Source of the DNA: Cylicocyclus nassatus
Lineage: Eukaryota; Nematoda; Chromadorea; Rhabditida; Strongylidae
Reading direction: 5' to 3'
Length of the DNA stretch: 64,000 nt
Assembly (NCBI GenBank): GCA_958299035.1
Contig: CATQJL010000001.1
Span: forward strand, 8,961,789-9,025,788
The notes under the pieces are model-generated. The model ran no database searches. It saw nothing but the letters and a program-made list of their open reading frames with translations, and was not told where the DNA came from. Both the position numbers and the translations under genes were made by a program. This document shows positions 12,601 through 24,848 of this stretch, piece by piece (within the stretch, counting starts at the first letter, position 1; every line of letters starts with the position of its first letter).

Positions 12601-14309
12601 GGGCTTTCAGATGGTTTGCAAATTTCTCTGCGACAAATGGTTTCTTCTTTGTAATCAACCTTCTAAAAAAACATGGAAAGGCATTTTCATCGCGTTAAGA
12701 TTGAAAATCAAAAAAAAATTTAGAAGACCGTTGTGTTTTTTGTTGATTTGATGCTATCTGATTTTGATGAGCATAACAAAACATAAAGCGCATCCAGATG
12801 TGAACTGGAAGTACTTGAGACCAGAAATTTTCCGGACACCCGGAATTTTCCGGTAACGGTTATTCAGGCAAGCGTTACTCACGCTGTGACATGCTCTTTT
12901 AAAAAACACTTGCGTTATTGAAACGTTAACAACAGGTATCGTCACTATTGGTGTACGTTGGGAAGCATTTACGACATTTGAACGCGTTGGTAAAAGTGTT
13001 AACCCTCAAATGCAAGGCATTGTTCTGTGTAATCTCTTGCTACCCTGCCACGTATGACAACAGCATGTATACGTGGCAGTTTAGAGAGTACAAAGAACCA
13101 TACTATAGTAGAGGTTTGATAAGTCACCAACGCGTTCGGATGTCTGCAAATGCTCTGTCCAATGTACACCAGGGAGGCGACTATAGCTTGTGTGCAGTGC
13201 GCAGGTGATGGTATATTACCATCACGACTGTATACATACAAGCAGCTTTGCAGCGGCTCATTTGAATTCAAAGGGAGCGTCTGGGAATCAGGAGCTGAGG
13301 AATTCTGCACTTGGAAGTAGGCCCTTTAAAGGCAATGTCACAAAAAATTTGAGGTGGACTGGACTTGTTGACTAGACACTGCTTTTCAGATCAGTATTAC
13401 AGCAATATCTGGTGCTCGATATTCCTGCGGATTACGGCTCAACAGACCCTGTTTCGTACATGGGTTCAAATATAAAACTTTAGAAAACCTTGCTTATTGA
13501 AAGTCGAAGTATGCGAGATCAGAAAGATGGAGTGTTGCGAAGGACGTCTCAGAATATGGAAGAGGGAAAAAGCGTCAAGCGCTTGACAAAACCACTCGAC
13601 GAGCCACTTCTAATGCAGTCCTTTCTGCCCAACCAAGGTTGTATACGTTAACTTAACGTAATTGGACTGTTAGGTGGGACAATGCTTCAAGGATGTATTG
13701 CGAGATCAAAGACTTGCAGAAGTTTCGAAGTAAGAATCCTTGTTGGATTGAAATCTGAATTTTTTTTGGAATCAAGTTTAAGCGTTTCTTCTACCTCAAA
13801 CAACTTCAAATCGACTGCACAAATCCTGCTCCTCAACTCAAAATTCCCACCACTGCTAATTCGAAAAAAAAATTGGAAGAATGTTACTGAAGCCAGAATT
13901 CATCGCTGGGACAGTTGTTGATTAGAGAGCCTTTAAACGGTTGCGGATACAAGTATATGTTACTGTCAACGCTAACGTTGTATAGCTGTCTTGAACTGCT
14001 TGCGAATGCTCTGAAATATCTACTACTAATGCCGCTGTTATTACAAGTACATCAACAACAGACATTTGACGTAAATATGAATTCTGTCGTTTTTCGAAAT
14101 GCATTCTTGTCTTATTTTTGCTAACTTACAAACTTCCAAGTGTTCCAACATAAGCGATAGCCTTGCGTTCCTTTTTACTTACAATCACAAACATATTTGA
14201 ATGCCAGTCCTAAAAAGATCGTTTTTTTGCATTGCTGTTGCTGCGTTAGGATATACTAGAAATGGCTTTAAGAACGAAAAGAATGCTGAAAAATAGTTTA
14301 ATTGCTTAC
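12601..14309. other. gene-poor stretch, probably intron or 3' flank of the 14.3-kb exon
   Basis: No element is recognised. On the minus strand a possible 27-nt mini-exon (after TTTTTAG, starting GACTGG at about 14208) is followed by GTAAGT. It is too short to call by itself. Confidence 0.4.
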
Positions 14310-14439
14310 TTCAGATGCTGATGGGGTGTTATCTTCAATTTTGTGAGTGAGATTCTTTGCAATCTTCTCTTCGAGATTCTTGCAAATTCCAGGAATCGGT
14401 GTCTCGCTTTTCTTCGTAGCATTTGCCTTGTACCAGTCT
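14310..14439 (-). CDS. internal exon of an unrecognised host gene
   Basis: A 130-nt minus-strand block lies between a strong acceptor (TTATTTCAG, immediately before 14439) and a donor (GTAAGC at 14309-14304). It translates, after one leading base, to 43 codons without a stop. It starts DWYKANATKKSETPIPG, contains one cysteine and an NLT glycosylation sequon, and is lysine-rich. Entry phase needs two upstream bases and exit phase is 0. These are the same phases, and the same initial DW, as the candidate exon at 38008-37885, so the two may be paralogous. Partner exons are not securely found. Function unknown. Confidence 0.5.
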
Positions 14440-17400
14440 CTGAAATAATTTCTCAATTTCAGTGTTTCTGTTTTTTTTTGCTCCTTAGAAAAAGTCAGAT
14501 GGTTAAGCAATGATAGCGTAAATTACATGGCACATTCTCCGGCATTAACACCCGGTATAGCAGAATGCAAAGTATACTTTTTGTTAGCACTCTTATGGGA
14601 ACTTTAAAGGGACTTCACACTTTCACAGGGCCTGATGGCAGCTCCTCCATTTAAGTTAGTTCATTCTGATTATCATAGATGGCAGCATGCTCTAGCTACA
14701 GTTGTATCAGTGGGATTGGTCAAAATTGGGGGATTTGGTTACTTTTCCAAAGCAACTTTATTTGGATGCAAGAGGACTTGGCTTCAGCTTGATGAGGCGA
14801 ATCTTTTAGTATAAGTTATGCCCGTAGTCCATGGTGATACGGTAGAAATATGATAGTACTTTGTTATTTTCAAAATTTGTTCACAAGAGCAACGATACAT
14901 GTTAATCTCATGTCCAATACAATACAATGCACTATGAAAAACTGGCATAATTGTCTACTAAAAGATTCGATTCATCAGGTTAAAGCCAACTCTTCCTGCA
15001 GAATTTCAAATAAAGTTGTTTTGGAAGAAGTCATAACTTGGCCGGACTCCACCGATGCAACTATATATTGGAGCAGGCTGTAATATAAGTCTTCTAGTCC
15101 ACCCTTTCCAAGTTTGCAGATTTTGTGTTGATTGAGCACCTCTGTGATTGGTTAAGCTTTTTGGATAAGCAATTAGGCTGATGTAATAGTTCTTGCGTAT
15201 TTAGAAGAAAATTCAATAGCTATTTAAGTACTGGACCTAAATTCATTTTGTATTTTCTGAAAACGATGAAATTGCTCACTATAATGGATGTTGAGGCATA
15301 ATTTTTTGCAGCTGGCCGTTAAAAAGGAATATTAAAAAAAGAACATTTCAAATTGCGATCTTGTGAGTTGCAAAGGGCCCCTGAGCATGAGAAAATCTGC
15401 AAACATTCTCGCGTAGCAGTTTCAACTTTACCGTGGCAGGCTTCCATCTTACATAGAAATGCAAAATGTCATGCTACAAAGTTCCCTTATTGCTACAATT
15501 TCTTAACGGAATTACAGTTCATGCCCAGAAAGTGAGTTGATGCTCAACTAGAGCCTCGTGGAGTTTCTTTGGGCATTACACAGTGTTTTTATTTTGAAAA
15601 ACTGCGGCATTAAGAGATTTTTGCTGTAAAATGGCATTTTTACAGAATTTCGTATTTTGCGTTTTCACGCGAGATTGAAGACTGCCCACAGTACGAACAA
15701 ATGGTAAGTTTTTTTCGCAGTTTCTGAGGCTACCTAGCAGGCCTCCGCAATTTCTTGGCACCAAACTCAGAATCGCAGCTTCGGTCTTTGTAGCTAGCTA
15801 GCAAGTTTCAGAAATTTAGCTGCCTGAAAAATTATTGAAGTTGGAGTGATTTTATACTCCTGCTTCCATGTGTTAAATGTTGACTTAAGTGAGGATACTT
15901 GGTTTTTTAGCCAACTTTTTATAGCAATATTCAATTCAGTCGTTGAATTTGTCCGAGCAGTTAACAGTATTCGAAAAATGACCACACAAGTATTATTATT
16001 TGAATACTTTAAATCCTCATTCTCATACACTGAGCAAAATCACTGCAAGTTTTGTTGAGTCCGTCCGAAAGTGGTGCCGTTTTTTGGACTTAACCTCGAA
16101 TCGTTTAGAGTAATAAAAAGCAAATGCTCCAAGTAGTGATAGAGTTCCTTCCTCTTTCTAGTAGTGATGTTTTCGTTCCGAGATTTTTGATGGTCGCTTC
16201 ATTGGTCGTAACCAACTTATGATCTTTACCTACCCATTTTTTCAACTTTTGGAAGAGCTTTCATCATTATCGGATAGGGCAGTCGGGCTGGAAGACGATG
16301 ATTTTTTGGGCTTCTTTGAGTGGGCGCAAATATTTTGAAGAAATATTCTTAAGTCTTTATTTTTACGTAATCGTAGAATATATTAACGCTTTGACTAATA
16401 ATCTTTAAAACTTCCAAAGGTTGATTATGATTGAGTGTTAATTTAGCGACGGAAATGACGTTCACTGCTGTGGAATATTTAAGATTTTCCGAGTACAGCT
16501 TGGGATGCGTTCAGAAACAGAATTACGACGATTCTGTTCTACCCTCACGAATCACATTTATTAGAAAGAAGAGCACAATCTGCATCGAGGGCTCAGCTGC
16601 TTGCTGTTTGATCTTCTATGAAGTTTGGGATGAACAAATGTGGAATTTGGCTGCATGAAAAAAATTACTCAAAATTTTTGAAAATCCATCTATGCCAAAA
16701 AACGCTTTGTCTTGGAGCGTCAGAGGAATTGGAACTGGAACACCATTTCTGGAAGAAGGAAGAAATTCCGCATCGAAACTGTTTGAAACGTTTGTCTATG
16801 TTTTGAACGATTTTAGAATAGGTGTTACAAACTACACGAGCATTCGGACCAACCTAATATTATGAATCAAAAGAAGGCACATCTAAATTTCAGATGGTGT
16901 CACCCTCATGTGATGTGTTGGAGATTGAGTAAAAATTCTCGACACGTTTTAATGGATATAGTTTTTTCTGCTAATAATATAGGAACCCTTGCAGTATATA
17001 TCGATAAAGCAAAAAACTCTTAAGCCCTCCATGCTCAGTTAGGTGAATGATTGGTTTGAAGCAATACCGATCAACAGCGAGTTTATATGGGTTGAGAACC
17101 ATAGAGCTAATAATATTTTTGACTTAGCGTAGCTAGCTTCGGTCAAACCAATAAATAGTGAGGCAATGGAAGGGATCGATTTCTGCGGTACGTAACCTTC
17201 GAAATGCGAATGCTGGCGCTAATTATGTGCTCAGGGCCCGGCGGGGGTGGCGTTTTCACAAGCTGGATATCGTTTTTGGCCCGAAAAAGCAAAGGGGAAG
17301 TCGTATTTTGGGGTCCGCCCTAAAACGACTTTCCCTTTGTTTACCGATAAACAATGCACATATCATTCTTTATTCATCATTCCTTGTTGATGCTACTGTC

Positions 17401-18968
17401 CTATGAACTTAGATTCCAGCAATGTGGAGATTCTGTGCTCCGATCGCTAGCCTGCCCGCAGGCGGGAATTCAAATCGCAACTCTTGTAAGAGGAAAATAG
17501 CAAAATAGGCTCGTTTTCAATGCACAAGTAACGATATGGCACCAAATTCGCTGCGTAGTTGGAGGACCATGAGCACAAAAAAAGTATGAAGAATTATGAA
17601 AAACTTATGAAAAGTTTAGATGAGAACCAAACATCGAACCGTGAAGAATGGAAGAGACTTACGAGAGTAGCAGACCCCGTGTGAACGGGAAGATGCAAGG
17701 ATAAAAAAAAAAATTATGAAAAACTTATGTGACTTTAAAAAAATGGTAAGTGTTTTTCGAAATTAGGTGGCTCCCGCGCCACCTGGGGTGGCTCCCTGCT
17801 TCCCTTCACATAATTTCCCGGATTTCTTTACATAAATGTGGACTAGGTCGAGAGTATTACTATATGTTCAAATCCGCTTCCAAAACCACCAAGGCACCGC
17901 TTCGATATAGCTCCAAATAGGGTTCACAGCGTTATGATCGGCCTCGGAAAGCGCGCTCCAATCGCAATCGGTTATTGTAAATTGTAGAGTTTCGCAGCTG
18001 ACTAATAAATGAGTAGTATCTTATATATATAAACGCCAAAGTTTGTGCAAATCTTGACCCTATGTTTTTCTATAGATTCCTTTGCGGATGAACCCATTGA
18101 GCTTAAACCTTGAAAACATATGTTTTCGGCCTCGGTAGATGGTTTTAAGCTGCCCTTCGAAGCAATTCGTGGAATTCTTCTATCGATTTAATGATTTTTG
18201 GCACCTTGCAAGGAAAGTGAACACTTACCAGCCGCTAACAAACTGCTTGCCATTTTGGTGTGAACAATGCAGTGAAGTTCATTTCCACTTCAAAATTAGA
18301 AGGTGCAACCACTCCAATTAGCCTTTCTGGGGTAAGCTCGTGCAGGAGGGTAAGGGGGAGGGCTGCAGTGCAGTATTGATACTGCAGCGGAAGGGAAGGT
18401 AGAAGGACAAAGTGTGGTTTTTGGCCATCCCCTCAAACGATGACCCGGACCAGGAAAGCCAGGTAGTACTACTATAATAAGCGCTGAGGCCGCCCATCTT
18501 ATTATTTGTGTATATCTGTTTGTCAGGGACTTACGGGGGTCAAAAATAGGGTCAAAGAGGAAGTCGTAAGAAATTTTGGCTTCAAAGGGGATATAGTTTT
18601 CAAAATTCTGAAATGCCACCTCCTGCCGGGCCCTGTATGTGCTTGTGAAAGTGCTATGAACTCCTCCTATACTAAACTATACGACATTTCCAGTCAACTA
18701 ATAACTCCAGATTTTACTCATGGCTCTACTCCTAACGGGTATCTAATAGTGTTGCGTCTTGATGAATATGGATATAGATCAGGAGGTGTTAGCAATTCTG
18801 ATGACCATCGTGACGGAGACTCGCATCTAAACGAGAAGCATGTCTAGTCGGAGTGGCTTTAATTGTGAGTTATATACATCTTGGATGGAAAAAGGAAAAA
18901 CGCCGAATATGCCTTCTTATTTGCAAAGCTGTTCTGGACGAAGAGTTATGAGCGGTTGGAGTAATATA
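14440..18968. other. gene-poor stretch
   Basis: Contains mariner-type ends with no matching partner (TTAGGCTGATGTAATAG near 15175 and CCAACCTAATA near 16849), a strong hairpin at about 17290-17340, and short frames. A plus-strand frame at 16431-16658 and its neighbours have no recognisable domain. No gene is called. Confidence 0.4.
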
Positions 18969-19602
18969 CAGGGTCTCCCAAAAAAAGTTTCTACTGTTTG
19001 ATTGTTAATAATTCTCTTACAATTAAGTCTTTCGAGAAGCTTTAGGTACCTTTTTGCAGAGCTAGCTTTGACTTAGATTTTCTCCCTTCGTAATTGCAGA
19101 ATTACGGTAGAAACTTCAAAGAGCGTTTTGAGCCATGAAAGACCACATCTTGCCCAAAACAGTTTGAAAACTTTCATATTGGGCTTATCAAAGTTGCTGA
19201 TACTAAATATGAAGTTCACGAGTTATAACAATGCTTCAAGAAAAAGATATGCGAGGTAAGCAGTAGCCGTCGTTTTTCCAATGTTCCTTAAAAGTTCGGT
19301 TACACCGTTAAGAAAGCTTCACGACCTTTTGCGTAGTTGAGTATTGAACTCAGCGTCAATAAAAATCCTATTATATTATATTATCTCACATTTTTTTTTG
19401 AAAATTTTTGAAACGGCAGCTTTTTTTACAGTAAAACCATATGCTTGAAGTTCTTAACGTAATTCTACAGTAATGAAGAGCGACCAATTCGCTCTGTCTT
19501 AAATCTAGTTTAAACCGTCTCTATATAGCAGTATCTGAAACTTCTCAAATCACAATAGAGTTATTAACAATCAAATAGAAGGCACATTTTTGGGACACCC
19601 AG
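18969..19602. mobile_element. Tc/mariner-type foldback, copy 1
   Basis: The left end CAGGGTCTCCCAAAAAAAG follows TA (18967-18968). The right end (GGGACACCC, 19592-19600) is its inverted match, and about 45 bp including TTTGATTGTTAATAA are shared. The rightmost bases are decayed, so the second TA is lost. The 630-bp body has no transposase. It belongs to the same family as the element at 19898-20571. Confidence 0.7.
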
Positions 19603-19897
19603 CAGTGGCCGAAAAAAATTAATTGCTGAATCTTTTCAGTGATTAGGTGAGGCATCAAAATTTTTTCATCTAATGTTTACTGCATAAGATACCAATGATC
19701 ACTATTGTCAAGGCCCTGCATTACTGGATATGAGCCCCTTCGAGTGAGTGAACTTTATGAACGATAGCATGTGCCAGCCGCCAGCTGGCTACCGTAATCG
19801 GTGCGCTGAACCCCTTGGTTACTTTTAGCGTAGTAATGACTTGCACCCATGGGAGGACTCTTTTTTTATCATTCATGCTTGTATCATTGCTGCAGTA

Positions 19898-20571
19898 CAG
19901 GGTGTCCCAAAAAATGTGAACACTGTTTGATTGTTAATAACTCCGTAGCTTTCATGTCTTTCGCCGAGTTTGAGGCATTATTCTGTAGAGCGAGATTTAG
20001 CTTAGATTTGTAGCATGAAGCAAACACCGATCGCTCTTTGTTACTGTAGGATTACTGTATGAACTTTTAGCATGTGAATCTGTTGTGAAATGTGCCATTT
20101 GATGAAATTTTTTTCAAAAAATCTGAAAAATCGTCTACTAAGGTTTTCGCGCACGCTGATTCCACTACACAACTTTTTAGAGTGTTTTTAGCTTTTTAAA
20201 CGGTGTAATCACATTTCTGACAAATGCTAGGAATCCAATAATTATTTTCCTGGAATAACTTTGGAAAGAAACATTACGGTAAAGTGGAAATTTCATATTC
20301 GAAATCAGCGGCTTCCATTACCATAGTATAAGAGATATTGGCTTGTTCGGTTTTGTTACGAGGCAGAATACGGCTTCCAATGGCCTAAAATCCTTGTCCA
20401 ATTTCCTACAATAATCCTAAAGTAATTAAGAGGCAATCGGTAATTCGCTCGACACTGAATATCTAAGTTGAAGCCTCCTCTACTGAAAGGTACTCAAATG
20501 GCGGAAAAAGACATAATAGAAAGAGAGATGTTAACGATTGAAAAGTGTGTACTTACTCTTGGGACACCCTG
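19898..20571. mobile_element. Tc/mariner-type foldback, copy 2
   Basis: CAGGGTGTCCCAAAAAATG at the left is matched by CTTGGGACACCCTG at the right, with TA on both sides (19896-19897 and 20572-20573). The inner left arm shares TTTGATTGTTAATAACTC with copy 1. No coding capacity. The termini are those widely seen in non-autonomous Tc1/mariner elements. Confidence 0.85.
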
Positions 20572-20573
20572 TA

Positions 20574-21965
20574 TATTGATACTGGCTTTCAGTATGTTTA
20601 GGTAGAGTACAAAAGTTCGTAGAAACACAAAAGAGTAAGATAAGCGCAGAACGCATTTTTTTTATGACGGATAGTCAACTGATTTCCCAGATGATCTCTA
20701 CACATTGCTAGTGATGGTGCATCACAACGAGTATTCGACTGTAACACTAAGGCTTTGTGACTTCTTTTATAGAAATGCTTAGCAAACGAAGATTAGAAAA
20801 ACAAACTGTCATCATTGTTCCGGTTGGACCGCAATGATAAGCATCCTTTTGCTGCGCCAATGCAAATTGATATTCTTTTCTGTTGGAATCATTTGTCTGT
20901 TGAAAAAAAAAACAGTAGAAAGAGCTTGTAACGAACATTTGTTGCGGAAAACCGTTGCGATTATTGTATTTGGCGGGTAGGGGGACGAACTCCGTTATTT
21001 TAGACAGCACTTTTTTGTAGCAACTCGTCTTTTTGCAATGTTGTTGCACGTGTTGCAGCATTAGGTAGTCCGCGAAGGCGGCTCAAATTGGTCAAATTCG
21101 TAACACTTCCCTTGGCTCATATGGATGAGAACTAATTTTTACTACCAAAATTCCACAAACTCTGAAGCTGCTGCCTAAAATTTATGGAGAAGTGCAAAGA
21201 AAAACTGTGTGCAGTGTTCCTTCTCTATCCTTTAGCTAAAAATCTGCTTTTTTCTAATGCAACTTCACAATTACTACTTTATGGTTTTATTTTGAAGTTA
21301 GCATTTGAGGAAAATGAGTAATGCGCCGGAATTTACCACTCTCGGTGATGTCAAAAGGCTTCTTTACGATTGTCGATTTTCTGCTTTATACTTTTTGAAA
21401 GGACTTTTGAAGTCTACTGAAATTTACTACTAGTAATAAAATAAATGTGAGACTGAAGCAAATAGGCAAATAGGCAATTTCTTCAGATTATAGTTTCCTT
21501 CCCTGTACAAAGCTTGTTTTCCTTTGCATTCAATTTCAGCTTCGTACAAGCATTCCTGCTTCAAATAGCAACCATTCTATGAGAATGCCACAACAAAATC
21601 CCTTTTTGCTTGCGCTCCAAATGCGAGCCATATGTAAAGGGAGTTTGTCGTTGTGTCTCGCACTCAGTTTTTCGCCAAGGAAACATACGATAATTTGCAT
21701 ACTTGACATTTTCAATCACTTTCGAGATCATGTCGTTCACAGCAACTACACGTCTGGTAATCTTGCCTTCTTCTTCGCCGAGAACTGAAATCATGCTGGA
21801 ACTAACACAGAACTCCATTTATATTAGGTTGATTCATTATTAATGCACGTCTTCCATAATACAGCATTGAAATAAGATGAATCGCTTCCAGAATTAACTT
21901 TCTGGGCAAATGTTGCAAATGTGTCGTCGAATTGTTGTCGAATGTTGCAAAAAAGACGGGCGACG
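20574..21965. other. no gene recognised
   Basis: Short frames only. A lone mariner-type end (TTAGGTTGATTCATTATTAA, about 21832) resembles the ends of the element at 24957-25843, but no partner end was found, so it is probably a fragment. Confidence 0.45.
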
Positions 21966-21967
21966 TG

Positions 21968-23367
21968 GAGCTATAGCACAAGACCTTCGCCGCCAAAGCT
22001 CGCCACTCAATCGGCATGCGCACCGAGCTGGCTTACCGTACTCCGCACATTTTGCACCAACGCGCGTGAGCCATGAGGCAATCGTGCGAACGCAGCCTCG
22101 TTCAGCTTCGGCGCAGTGATGTCACGACTTCCCAAAAGGTTACATGAAAAAGCACTCAGAAAAAATTGCTCTCTGTTTTTCAATTTTGACTTGTTGTCCG
22201 TCGCGCCGCGATAAGGTGAATAAAAATAAAGTTGTCCATTTTCTTCTTTTTTTATTCGATAACATTTTTCTTTCATTTTCGAACAAAAACAAAGGAATAT
22301 TGAAGTGAAAATCTCTTATTAAAGCTCATCGCAATAACGGGTCACTTCACATAAGTCAATAAACATTTATTATTTCGAAAGAGACATCTCAGAAAACTCA
22401 ATCTCACATACAATTTTGTTTTTGTAGATCCTTGTCTTATTTCTTTCGGCATTATGGAGGTCCTCTTATCGCTATAGTGCAATGGCAACCGAATGGCTAT
22501 ATTATGGCAAAAGCAAACAGCAAGAAATTAAAATAAAAAGGAAGAAAATTAAAACAAGTGAAAGAGTTTCGGGGTTGAACGAGCCTATCCTTTTTTTTGA
22601 AGTTGAAAGGAACATGAAATCAAATAAAAAAAAGAAAATGGACAGTTTTTCCTCGATTTTACACCTTATCGCGGTGCGACGGACGATGCCGCAGGTCAAA
22701 ATCTGAAAGGCCAACTTTTTCTGAGTGTTTTTTCTTGTAACTTTTTTTAAAGCCGCAACATCGCTGCTCGATGTCACTATACGACGAAGCTGGCGAAGTG
22801 CGTTCGCGCGATTACTTCATGACTTAAAGGCAGTGTCCGGGCAAAAACTCGATTTTGAGATTTTGTGCTTACTTGGGCCTATTCGCTACGCTGAATCCGA
22901 AAATGCACATTCTAGAGCGCAAAAATGGCGAAAAACGGCTCTAACACAGGAGGGAAATGAGCAAGTGGGCGGGGTCCTCCCCACTGCGAATTCACGTTCC
23001 CGGCTTCCGGAGCGACCTTCTCGCTTCCGGTTTCAAGTCAATCATTCGCACTTGACCGGTAGCGATGTTAGGACGGCTAGCGGAATCGAGAATCGCTCCG
23101 GGAGCTGGGAGCGTGAAATAGCACTGGGGAAAGCCCCGCCCACCTGCTGATTTCCCTCCTGTGTTAGAGCCCTTTTTCGCCGTTTTCGCGCTTTCCAATG
23201 TGGATTTTCGGATTCAGCATGGCGAATATGCCCGTATAAGCACAAAATCTCAAAATCGAGTTTTTGCCCGGACACTGCCTTTAAGCGCACCAGTGCAAAA
23301 TGGGTGCGGAATAAGTAAGCCTATGGCGGCAAGATTCGGCGGCGTGGGCTTCGTCGTGTAACGAGAT
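21968..23367. repeat. large foldback element split by a TTAA MITE
   Basis: The left arm (about 21968-22210) is matched inverted by the right arm (about 22660-22823 plus 23285-23367). Shared blocks include CCGCACATTTTGCA and CACTCAGAAAAA. The right arm is interrupted exactly by the TTAA-flanked element at 22828-23280, so the foldback is older than that insertion. The central 450 bp has no gene. Confidence 0.75.
22828..23280. mobile_element. TTAA-flanked MITE, AGGCAGTG family, copy 1
   Basis: AGGCAGTGTCCGGGCAAAAA and its inverted copy form the termini, with TTAA directly outside on both sides (22824-22827 and 23281-23284). Terminal inverted repeats run about 130 bp or more, so the whole 453 bp can fold back. 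TTAA duplication is the hallmark of piggyBac-type transposition, although the terminal bases are not the usual piggyBac ones. Two relatives lie at 49134-49580 and 57218-57636. Confidence 0.8.
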
Positions 23368-23942
23368 CCTCCTGAAGACGAGTGTACCCACTTTTTCTTA
23401 GAAATTATCAATTTTTCTCCGTTGGAATATGAGGAGTCCTTCGCATTTTTCTGCCATCAAATAAACTAGGTTCACCCTTGCTGCATTCTGCAAAAGTTCT
23501 GCAACCACCTTTTGCCTAAGAGTACACGGCAAAGAGCGGCTTCAGCAATCCAAAGTCGCGATTAAATTTCTCGGCTCGGAGTTCGTGGGATATCTTGTTC
23601 AAAAAAGCACAAGGCTGCTCAATTGTTTTGCATATTTTTTGAGATTATTTCGGCTAATCTTTATGGGATTAGGGCAAAATGAAAGGCAAGATCTAAGATT
23701 CAATACCTTTTATTTAAAAGCATAAAACTTTGGACGAACAAAGATCCACTATAACAAAAACTTGACTTTAGAAACTAACAAACGAAAGAAAGAAACGTTG
23801 TAAGAAACGTTTTACCAGGCATGATAAAAAGTTTTTGTGGAAATTGATTCTGTTTGAAACAAAGCTTTAGAAAAGAGGTATCCTATTTTCAGGTGTGTAA
23901 GCCGTGGGGTGGTCTTAGCTTACATCGGCCAGCCTGAACACC
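23368..23942. other. 3' flank of the minus-strand gene
   Basis: No coding exon is seen. A minus-strand AATAAA (plus-strand TTTATT near 23711) lies about 230 bp beyond the stop codon of the gene at 24564-23943 and could serve its polyadenylation. This is inference. Confidence 0.35.
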
Positions 23943-24564
23943 TCAAAGGACCTCGCAAGAGGAATCTATACCGTGTTGCGTATTGCCTGAAAAAATCGTG
24001 CGGCATAAGGATCGCTTCTCAAAACGCAATGAAGCGGCTAAGCAGCTCGGTTAGAATTTCAAAAAGTGCGGCTTATAAGCCGGAAGATAAGTTAAGAAAA
24101 ACGTGCATTAATTATAAATCAGTCTAAGATTTAGTGACTGGATTTCTAGAAAGGCGTTATTATCCGTATACTCACGATTTTCCATTTGGATTTTTGCCAG
24201 GGCTTCGTCAAAGGGTCCGGGCATACAGAGTCTGCGTTTGCCAAAACGTAACCCATCGCTTTGGGTATCTTTGAGCCATGGTACCGACCCGGTACCTTCT
24301 ATAAGCGAATGCAACGCATTTGCAAGCTTATCGTTTGCATAGCAACCTGAAGGTCGAACATTGAGCTATATCCGTGCTCCCTCAACATTGTTGACTAGAG
24401 TAGAAAACAGATATTTAGACTTACTTAGGAATTTCTCTTCATCTGAACCGCAACCGAAGCTGAACACAGATTCGAATGTGGTATCGAGAACATGATACAA
24501 CTTAAAAAAGTTTTCCATAATATTGACAAATAAGTTGCAACCATTGAAAACTTCGTGTTTTGCT
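23943..24564 (-). CDS. 3' end of a host gene: three phase-compatible exons
   Basis: Minus strand. Exon A is 24564-24425 (140 nt), exon B 24346-24176 (171 nt) and exon C 23986-23943 (44 nt, ending TGA). Introns are 78 nt (GTAAGT to CCTTCAG) and 189 nt (GTGAGT to TTTTTTCAG), typical of nematodes. Phases agree at both junctions, giving about 117 C-terminal residues. Visible are GCNLFVNIMENFFKLYHVL, VFSFGCGSDEEKFL, then DKLANALHSLIEG and a C-terminal SSCEVL. Five cysteines and the amphipathic pattern suggest a secreted cysteine-rich domain, but I do not recognise the family. The acceptor of exon A (CCTGTAG) is the weakest signal, and upstream exons are not identified. An LTR element begins 285 bp upstream, so it may sit in an intron. 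A plus-strand frame at 23909-24127 overlaps exon C's intron and is taken as chance. Confidence 0.62.
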
Positions 24565-24848
24565 CTACAGGTTTACCCTCTGCACCATTTTCCAGAATCC
24601 AACGCAATCTTTTCGTAACCGAGCCTAACCATTACCTTAATTTTGTAAGAGCAGAAACAACAATTGCAAAACTACAACGCCTTTTAAGATGCAGGCACGC
24701 ACACAAATACACAACGACCGCTTCAATCTGCTGCCATGCCATGAGGAAGCTTTGAGCCCTGGGTACATTACCCAGGGCTCAAAGCTTGTGAAAGGCTTGA
24801 AACTCACGTGGAAAGCAAAGTAGCAAAATACGTCAAAGTATTTGTGAG

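Noticed and set aside
16875..17150. Possible mariner transposase remnant near lone mariner-type ends
   Set aside because: The reading has several stops, and no HDNA-type or DD34D motif could be found.
23900..24127. Plus-strand exon after ATTTTCAG with a 72-80-codon frame
   Set aside because: It overlaps exon C and its intron on the minus strand, where splice phases fit across three exons; no partner exon or domain supports the plus-strand reading.
24176..24346. GLRFGKRR in exon B of the minus-strand gene looks like an amidated RFamide neuropeptide with dibasic cleavage
   Set aside because: There is only one such motif, no basic pair at the expected upstream cleavage point, and it is followed by a cysteine-bearing tail, which is unlike nematode flp precursors.
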